From: an uncultured Gammaproteobacteria bacterium
GTDB lineage: Bacteria > Pseudomonadota > Gammaproteobacteria > SZUA-140
Direction of reading: 5' to 3'
Length of the DNA: 19,325 nucleotides
Assembly: GCA_945787585.1 (NCBI GenBank)
Contig: CALZIG010000223.1
Location: forward strand, 1-19,325
The position numbers and the translations under genes were made by a program. Position 1 is the first letter of the stretch; each line of letters begins with the position of its first letter. This document shows positions 15,001 through 19,325 of this stretch, piece after piece. The notes beneath the pieces were generated by a model. It ran no database searches. It was not told the origin of the DNA and saw only the letters and a list, made by a program, of their open reading frames with translations.

Positions 15001-16811
15001 ACTTCTAGTAGAAGGGAATTAATCTCTGGACCCTCCAAATTCAGCATTGCTGCAAGGGAATTAATCTCTGGACCCTCCAATTTCAGCATTGCTGCTGGAA
15101 AGGTCGGATCTGGAATCAATCGAACGCGTTTAGGAACGGGAATGCCCCAAACCTCCACGAGGGACTTGGCCATTTCTTGCCAGGTCAGATTGAAATACCA
15201 CCCGTCAAGCTGACGTTGGGATGAATACCTCACTGTGAGAGGCCAGTCGTCATTAGGGAATTGTATATGCTCTATTCCTGATTGTTCGATGCCATACCAA
15301 ACTGGCAATTGTTCTTTGTGTCGAATTAGTAGGTCCCTAAGCTGATCAAATCGCGCCTCCCCACCTTGCTCAAGCAACATGTAGCTTGCAGCACTGTCAA
15401 ATCGTGACTTAACAAGCTCCTTTGTTTTTTTTGTTGGGTCCATGTTCTGAAGTTCAACTAAACCGCTCTCGGTGCGGCGTTCAAACTCCTTTATTTCGAT
15501 ATAATTTTTTATGTTTACCACCAGTAAGATACTGATAGCGAAACTACTGGCGATCCAGGCCAAATTTCGCCACCTTCTAAACCTTGCCAGCACCTGATCA
15601 CGCCAGGGCGCAATGATCTTGATAAAGGCATCGTGTCGCAGTGAAAAGCGTTCTTCACCACGAAATTGACGACTGCGGAGGATGTCTGCCTTGGCCAGGC
15701 GCTTCAATTCAGCCTGGACACGCTCTTTATTGAGCGTTTTAAATGCCCCTCTATCGAGTTCCGCAACAACGGCCAAATCATCCACCGAGTACGATATTTT
15801 GAGCCCGCTAGGTGGAGCGAGATAGCGCATCAATCGAGCTGTAAACTTTTTAGCCCAAGGCTTCTTCGGCATCACCCCACGGACGTAGCGCTCAAGAATC
15901 TTGAGTGCACCGCCAAGCTTCTTGTAATGTCCAAGGGAGAGCGTAGATTCATCGCCTCTCGCATCCCACAGCTGATCACAGACCAGTTGCAGCATGGGGA
16001 GGTCAATCTGCCCAATCGTGCGCAGCTTAATGGCCTTATGCTTAGTGCGCTGGAATCGCCTCGTATACCCCTTCTCGGCTAACACTAAATCCAGTTCATG
16101 AAGATCTCGTATCAGAGTTTTGACCAATTCCGGCTGATATGAAACACCAAAGAGTAGAGCCGGTTCGACGATTGCCTCCTGGACACCCTCTTCGTCAAGC
16201 GCTTGTAGGTGATAGGTTGACTCGAACAGGTTCATGATCTGGCTACGGAAGGGTTCAAGAGCAGCGAGAAATTCCTGGCGCAGAGATATAAGTATACAGA
16301 CGTCCAGGCCAGTGGCATGCACTAGCTCTGCTATTTCCATCCTCACAGGATCGAGATCTTGACCATGTGTAAATAGAAACTCGTCGAACTGATCTAATAC
16401 TAAAACCAGCGTGTAATCATCCTGACTGGAAATAAGCCGAACCAGTTCCGTTATTGTGGGTGCGCCGGCAGCAGCATCTGATATACCTAGTTCCTCAGCC
16501 ATATGGAGGAGCTGGACCTTGAGCACTGTCAATGGCTCTTCACCGGCCCAGTCATCAAAGAAAACAGTCCGTGCTTGCTCATCTTCCAGCTTCGGAATGA
16601 CCAACGAGTGCAAGAGAGAGGATTTGCCGAAGCCCGACTGTGAATACAGTAACGTCAGCCTTGCAGAGAAGATCTTGTCTGTCAGTAACCTGGCATCACG
16701 ATCGCGGCCATGAAAGATTGCCTTTTCATCACTTCTATATGGCCGTAGACCGACATATGGACGCTCGGGATATGTAGGGGCAGCTGTAGTGATGGTTTCG
16801 CTACTGCACAT
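12066..16811 (-). CDS. Large membrane-anchored STAND NTPase (nSTAND1-like) with FlhA-like and TPR-like regions
   Basis: This 1581-residue protein starts at an ATG with AGGGAG 6 nt upstream. The N-terminus, PERPYVGLRPYRSDEKAIFHGRD (15-37), is typical of nSTAND1. A P-loop SQSGFGKSSLL (57-67) follows, in which the first usual Gly is Ser. Walker B is VLVLDQFDEF (136-145) and a likely sensor motif is ISLRQEF (175-181). Winged-helix-like segments run to about 410, then one membrane helix at about 416-433. Residues about 505-760 and 820-1010 resemble the cytoplasmic part of FlhA/FHIPEP. TPR-like helices occupy about 1035-1430. STAND ATPases are oligomerising sensors in conflict and signalling systems. 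The upstream effector-like gene ends 10 nt earlier. An in-frame 14-residue duplication is at 573-600. The N-terminal assignment is firm; the FlhA likeness is by eye. Confidence 0.82.
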   Translation of the reverse strand: MCSSETITTAAPTYPERPYVGLRPYRSDEKAIFHGRDRDARLLTDKIFSARLTLLYSQSGFGKSSLLHSLVIPKLEDEQARTVFFDDWAGEEPLTVLKVQLLHMAEELGISDAAAGAPTITELVRLISSQDDYTLVLVLDQFDEFLFTHGQDLDPVRMEIAELVHATGLDVCILISLRQEFLAALEPFRSQIMNLFESTYHLQALDEEGVQEAIVEPALLFGVSYQPELVKTLIRDLHELDLVLAEKGYTRRFQRTKHKAIKLRTIGQIDLPMLQLVCDQLWDARGDESTLSLGHYKKLGGALKILERYVRGVMPKKPWAKKFTARLMRYLAPPSGLKISYSVDDLAVVAELDRGAFKTLNKERVQAELKRLAKADILRSRQFRGEERFSLRHDAFIKIIAPWRDQVLARFRRWRNLAWIASSFAISILLVVNIKNYIEIKEFERRTESGLVELQNMDPTKKTKELVKSRFDSAASYMLLEQGGEARFDQLRDLLIRHKEQLPVWYGIEQSGIEHIQFPNDDWPLTVRYSSQRQLDGWYFNLTWQEMAKSLVEVWGIPVPKRVRLIPDPTFPAAMLKLEGPEINSLAAMLNLEGPEINSLLLEVPLHENHAFITEKDLSGPTKEFFDYFRHEEWILIDSDATNGPWWVVPRWSLPVWKISGQTATDGSGLPAFLLALELQKNPRLLLPQGAVDLLLERVAATYPQTVAEARAARGDRLRQDLIARLRQGYELDGLRELLDALTHYPDEESELVAKMVAEDLTSSAGSIPEKFHGPWETTDVKKMDTRISKAAEVGVSEAGTGGMISPPKIDKAYREVEAWLPPVEPPIRVYLGQGIESAWTTKQGSLISHFSERIEATRDEIFQRFGIELPGVRFRPQEFDQALPEMAFRIEVLNQNRSNSDAEPILTEPETTLDRLIDEITFRAEDFRTYWLSAEHVHRAIETMESGLRDWLFRHYSLTDLKLLQRAVIEPTIDELDYSAEIPQEHTLRHLDWLLGSLVFWAQIDEHLDTGAVTMRLRETQRARLEPRTATTTNRAVNDIVGGGIKKLIAGDVQEAEAEFSRAIEVSQEQAINSFLAFYPQELNQLLTNNLDKACEQPTLADLSRNERINLKELLEKTERGQEVKQRQRLTLCLLASYPIRWHIQSRELMTKLSADYSDPKQWPPKQAAWLAQQIFNEFSPLLDGPTMHESGETFIKSAISRLSDKDSSDAFWKVVQLCYKPGPNNWCWSLLNELVELRPETEIPFLLAWTLSGSERREDLDKALKWAEKAENNIHASKLEPRNRDVQLEYVQLTRAQTLDSLAALGDEHHLAEAEAIYKSLLGSPSVGELAHQGLAGLLLDQGRLDESEEIVKKSLEKWPSNANFHLHKIFIQLFRGDIEKATDTTNDVLRQAGKTSEALLVSALGQILTGIGQWEHRSREFLATDHEYVPYVAMMLYANMAGDAKEAARQLLDERWAEIAPNQESWGQRLSGGDITAWREKLIGYYKGVVKDKDIFPLLEDEVAFAQSDFRHLPLPRRSLLCEAYFYDAMLAMALGDLNGRLRMRSRLKDVIKTDCRRYHEYKMAKFLLENEDRNSPQ
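15013..15096. repeat. 42-bp in-frame tandem duplication inside the STAND gene
   Basis: Two copies of a 42-bp unit (15013-15054 and 15055-15096) differ at two positions. Each encodes a 14-residue block (AAMLKLEGPEINSL and AAMLNLEGPEINSL, residues 573-600). The near identity suggests a recent slippage event that keeps the reading frame. Confidence 0.93.
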
Positions 16812-16821
16812 GTTGACTCCC

Positions 16822-18282
16822 TTACTTCTCCTTACCTAGATCAGAGAATACTCGAGCCGCAAATTCATTTGGGCTCATATGAATCAGGTCTGCCCCGAGT
16901 CGTTTCCATGTCAGCTTTTCCATTTCTGATAGCCCTGCCTCGGGATTTATTACTGCCATAATAGGGACACTTCGCCCTCGAGCACCCACCGATTGAAATA
17001 CCTGCATAACCAGACGGTAATGCCAGACACCCAAGGTGTAACCGATGAAAAGCAGTGAATTGCGTTGGAACAATCGGCTAAAGGCGGTAGGTATTTTCGT
17101 ATGCTGATTCTCCAACCGCCCAAGAAAGGTGAGATGATCTGTTTCCGTGATTACGACAGTATCGATCTCAAGATCAGGGTTAAGTTTGTTGAGTTGATCG
17201 TTTAGCAGTGGCGAACCCAGAGGTTTGTATATCACAAGGTCAGTGTTTCTCCTATCAAACTGGTCGGCCAGGCAGATTTCAGGTTCTTCACCTCGTCGAA
17301 AAATCAGAATTTTTCCATCGTTTTCGCCTTCAAAAGAGTGAATTATATGAGTCACAATGGCTATGGACTTTCCCTCTTGAGACAGCACTTCTTCCAGTCT
17401 ATTTTCTAATACCAGGTCATAATTTGCGCAAACAATAATTGGTGGAGTTTTGACCTGACATAGTAATTCGTATATTTCTGGAACATCAACTTGACAAGAC
17501 TGTTCTTTGATAGTTTGTTGCAAGCGCTGTAAAAGCCGCATTCGTTGCCCGAGGTACCGCTCTTGATACTCCGCCGCTGTAGCAAGGCATAGCGGTTCTT
17601 CTTTGTCTTCTTTTCTCAAGGACAGAATTAACGCCTTCATGCCAAGTGGGCCATCACCGAACACACCAGCCCCGACAAACGGGATGCTGTTACCCCCAAT
17701 AACACTGTCCCGTGCACTAGTAAAATAGTCAATCTCGTCTTCCGCCACCTCCCTCTGCTCTGTTAAAAGCTGTTTCTGGTAATCTACCAGGATAGAACTC
17801 ACCTTGGCGCGAAATTTTGGAAATCGCTCCGCATCCCGAACAGACGGTTGCTCATAATCGAAAAAAACCGCGGGTAAGTTTAGTTCTTCGCGGAACTTCT
17901 TAACCCAAACGCGAGCGTCAGATTCGTTTTCCCAAAGGTTTCCGGGCCAGGTTTCATTTGCAAGTAGAGCGAGTACAGGAATGTTATGTTTGCGCGCATA
18001 TGCCAGCTCCAGTGCTGTAATGGAATCGCTTCCGTTGCCGTCTTGCTCCTTGATTGGCACCCATCCCCTCCGGAAGGCCACAATGAGCACCATCAGATCA
18101 CAACTTTTTAGTTTCTCATGGCAAGCTTCTAAGGTCGGTTTTGGGCTGGCACCGAAATATTCCATCATCTCAGGATGCCAGTCCATATTTAGAATTTCAT
18201 TTCGTGCAACAGCACGATAATCACGAAGATCTTCTGACGTCGATGAAACAAAAACACGGAATCCACGCGAAGGTGTTTTCAT
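16822..18282 (-). CDS. DUF4062 (TIR-like) + SIR2-like protein, putative effector of STAND system
   Basis: This 486-residue soluble protein has two domains. Residues about 5-110 are DUF4062, a TIR-like fold: RVFVSSTSEDLRDYR (9-23), CDLMVLIVAFRRGWVP (61-76), and SITALELAYA with Glu92 at the likely TIR-type acidic position. Residues about 185-485 look like the SIR2_2 group of conflict-system proteins: IPFVGAGVFGDGPLG (200-214), VCANYDLVLENRL (284-296), YKPLGSP (352-358), DHLTFL, and SLLFIGYTLGVWHYRLV (409-425). The usual KLHG histidine is replaced (KPLG, Leu355), so deacylase or NADase chemistry of that domain is uncertain. SIR2 and TIR effectors of this type typically consume NAD+. The STAND gene starts 10 nt downstream, so the two are cotranslated. 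The ribosome site is weak. Confidence 0.82.
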   Translation of the reverse strand: MKTPSRGFRVFVSSTSEDLRDYRAVARNEILNMDWHPEMMEYFGASPKPTLEACHEKLKSCDLMVLIVAFRRGWVPIKEQDGNGSDSITALELAYARKHNIPVLALLANETWPGNLWENESDARVWVKKFREELNLPAVFFDYEQPSVRDAERFPKFRAKVSSILVDYQKQLLTEQREVAEDEIDYFTSARDSVIGGNSIPFVGAGVFGDGPLGMKALILSLRKEDKEEPLCLATAAEYQERYLGQRMRLLQRLQQTIKEQSCQVDVPEIYELLCQVKTPPIIVCANYDLVLENRLEEVLSQEGKSIAIVTHIIHSFEGENDGKILIFRRGEEPEICLADQFDRRNTDLVIYKPLGSPLLNDQLNKLNPDLEIDTVVITETDHLTFLGRLENQHTKIPTAFSRLFQRNSLLFIGYTLGVWHYRLVMQVFQSVGARGRSVPIMAVINPEAGLSEMEKLTWKRLGADLIHMSPNEFAARVFSDLGKEK

Positions 18283-18349
18283 GGATGCCGATCCACGTTA
18301 ACTAGAATCTGAATTCTACGGCAATCCTTTTTCGAAAAGAATACGCTTC

Positions 18350-18363
18350 TTCTTTGCAAAGAA
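18350..18363. promoter_or_regulatory. Perfect 14-bp palindrome upstream of the STAND operon
   Basis: TTCTTTGCAAAGAA is a perfect palindrome 68 bp before the ATG of the DUF4062 gene. A second, TTTTCGAAAA, lies at 18329-18338. Their position suits operators, but no promoter boxes were found to anchor them. Confidence 0.35.
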
Positions 18364-18765
18364 TCTTCGCAGTTATGAGATAGCGCTAGTGCAGCTTCCA
18401 TTGATGACACCCCGAACTCCATTACACCAATAGCATGAAAAATAACTCCTGGTGTTTATTAGCACACGCCGTGACAACTACTCCTATAGCCTAACAATAA
18501 CTCTAGCATCAAAGTAAGCGCAAAACAAACCGCACCCTATCAAGCTGACAATCTCTAGTGCACGCTCTGCTTTTTTAATACAGCAGAGAGCCGTATGGAT
18601 CATTCACCAGAAATTCCACTCACAAAACGACAACTATCCTGACACAGGGGGGGGAGTTTCCATTTAATGAATATGGGTTAATGGCTGCTTCGTATATTGA
18701 AGAGCCATTGAGTGTTGTGCCATGAATAGGCCGCTTCGGCCGAAAGCCGTCTTAAACATTAGCAT

Positions 18766-18853
18766 GTAGCAAGTCTCCCGGGTGGAGTGCAAACATAATC
18801 TGGGAGTTCGTGCCACAACCTCCCCTGATTCCACTTCGTTTCACCCAGGCTAC
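18766..18853. repeat. Degenerate GTAGC...GCTAC palindromic repeat
   Basis: An imperfect inverted repeat of about 88 bp is bounded by GTAGC (18766-18770) and GCTAC (18849-18853). Nested complementary pairs are GGGTG/CACCC (18780-18784, 18842-18846), GTGGA/TCCAC (18782-18786, 18830-18834) and GGGAG/CTCCC (18802-18806, 18820-18824). On the minus strand it begins GTAGCCTGGGTGAAACGAAG, which resembles the GTAGCCCGGATG-type intergenic palindromes common in proteobacteria. It is probably a decayed copy of such a repeat. Confidence 0.55.
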
Positions 18854-18906
18854 AAAAAAATGAATGCCTGATGATGGCCGAAAAAGCGCTACCATTTTAT
18901 CGCACG

Positions 18907-19317
18907 TTAACGCGCCTCGGTCGCCATCGATAACCGCTTAATCCCCGCCTGTTTGGCAATCGCCAGTAGTTGTGCCACCTGTTCATAGGGCACGGTGGCA
19001 TCGGACTCGAATCTCAACACCAGTTCTGGCTCGGTGACCAGTCTATCGCTGAGTGCGGCTGCGAGTGAGGTGGCATCAACGTTATTCTGATCAAGCTCAT
19101 AATGGCCATCGGCAAACAGTGTCAGATAGGCTGCCGCAGGTTCTGCGGTGGGGGCCTTAACCGTCTGTGGTAGATTGACCTTGATCGCCTGCGCCAGCAG
19201 TGGTGCGGTGAGGATAAAGATCACCAGCAGCACCAGCATCACATCGACCAGTGGGGTGACGTTGATCTCCGATATCGGTTCGCTATGGCCCTGTTCACTA
19301 GAGAGTTTACCCAGCAT
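18907..19317 (-). CDS. ExbD/TolR family biopolymer transport protein
   Basis: This 136-residue protein has the ExbD/TolR layout: a short cytoplasmic N-terminus and one membrane helix (about 21-41), then a periplasmic domain. The family motif EINVTPLVDVMLVLLVIFI contains the essential membrane Asp (Asp25), which takes part in proton movement with an ExbB/TolQ partner. The periplasmic part has LFADGHYELDQNNV and ends TVPYEQVAQLLAIAKQAGIKRLSMATE. Such proteins drive TonB-dependent uptake or Tol-Pal envelope work; the sequence cannot separate these roles, though the short form suits ExbD. Its start lies 8 bp from the window edge, so the expected exbB/tolQ partner would be just outside. Confidence 0.93.
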   Translation of the reverse strand: MLGKLSSEQGHSEPISEINVTPLVDVMLVLLVIFILTAPLLAQAIKVNLPQTVKAPTAEPAAAYLTLFADGHYELDQNNVDATSLAAALSDRLVTEPELVLRFESDATVPYEQVAQLLAIAKQAGIKRLSMATEAR

Positions 19318-19325
19318 CGTTAAAC

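Larger units (their letters stand above)
18283..18906. other. Non-coding region of 624 bp with several palindromes
   Basis: No convincing gene was found. Near the DUF4062 gene lie TAGAAT/ATTCTA (18303-18318), TTTTCGAAAA (18329-18338) and TTCTTTGCAAAGAA (18350-18363). Further right are a CTCTGCT/AGCAGAG hairpin (18565-18588), a run of eight G (18647-18654), an AATGGCT/AGCCATT hairpin (18680-18709), a GGCCG/CGGCC hairpin (18729-18741) and a degenerate palindromic repeat (18766-18853). The promoter of the three-gene operon must lie here, but I cannot place it. Confidence 0.5.

Noticed and set aside
18647..18654. Run of eight G as a phase-variation switch
   Set aside because: It lies far from any start codon and outside a coding frame, so slippage here would have no obvious target.
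1..19325. Prophage or transposon carrying the accessory genes
   Set aside because: No integrase, transposase, terminase, capsid gene or long terminal repeat was found; the holin and endolysin alone do not make a prophage.

Overview
The window looks like a chromosomal segment of a gammaproteobacterium. The evidence is a YaiI-type protein, a globin-coupled diguanylate cyclase, a VF530-family protein, the start of an inactive-transglutaminase/7TM protein and an ExbD/TolR protein. I cannot name the genus. No tRNA, rRNA, CRISPR array, integrase or transposase was found.

Layout. (1) 1-1059, minus strand: the 5' part of an inactive-transglutaminase membrane protein preceded by a YaiI/UPF0178 gene. 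(2) 1299-2972, plus: a haem-globin/GGDEF diguanylate cyclase followed 6 nt later by a gamma-glutamylcyclotransferase-like protein with a C-terminal membrane helix. (3) 3363-6454, plus: small housekeeping-type genes, namely a VOC protein, DUF2461, a YafY-type HTH/WYL regulator, 3-methyladenine glycosylase Tag, a doubtful small exported ORF, and VF530. (4) 6501-9169: a doubtful Arg-rich minus-strand ORF, then a compact plus-strand cassette of an anchored periplasmic protein, a 3TM-family holin and an SH3b-M15 endolysin. No phage structural genes surround this cassette. (5) 9363-10646, minus, visibly AT-rich: a 76-aa candidate RiPP precursor ending in FCFFN, followed 3 nt later by a SagB/McbC-type azoline dehydrogenase. 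Its promoter region carries two dyads that share one half-site. (6) 10921-18282, minus: a probable three-gene operon of a DUF4062 + SIR2-like protein, a 1581-aa membrane-anchored STAND ATPase with FlhA-like and TPR-like regions, and an orphan SsuA/NMT1-type binding lipoprotein. (7) 18283-18906: 624 nt of non-coding DNA with several palindromes and a degenerate GTAGC...GCTAC palindromic repeat. (8) 18907-19317, minus: ExbD/TolR.

How the parts may work together. Segments 4 to 6 look like an accessory region inserted between ordinary chromosomal genes. The STAND operon has the parts of an NTP-driven conflict (defence or self-killing) system whose sensor ATPase and TIR-like/SIR2-like effector are on separate proteins. 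The third gene, a periplasmic binding lipoprotein, is unexpected there. The holin/endolysin cassette resembles domesticated lysis modules used for holin-dependent protein release. The neighbouring SagB gene and small peptide suggest a RiPP pathway without a local YcaO cyclodehydratase. These functional readings are inferences from domain content and gene order.
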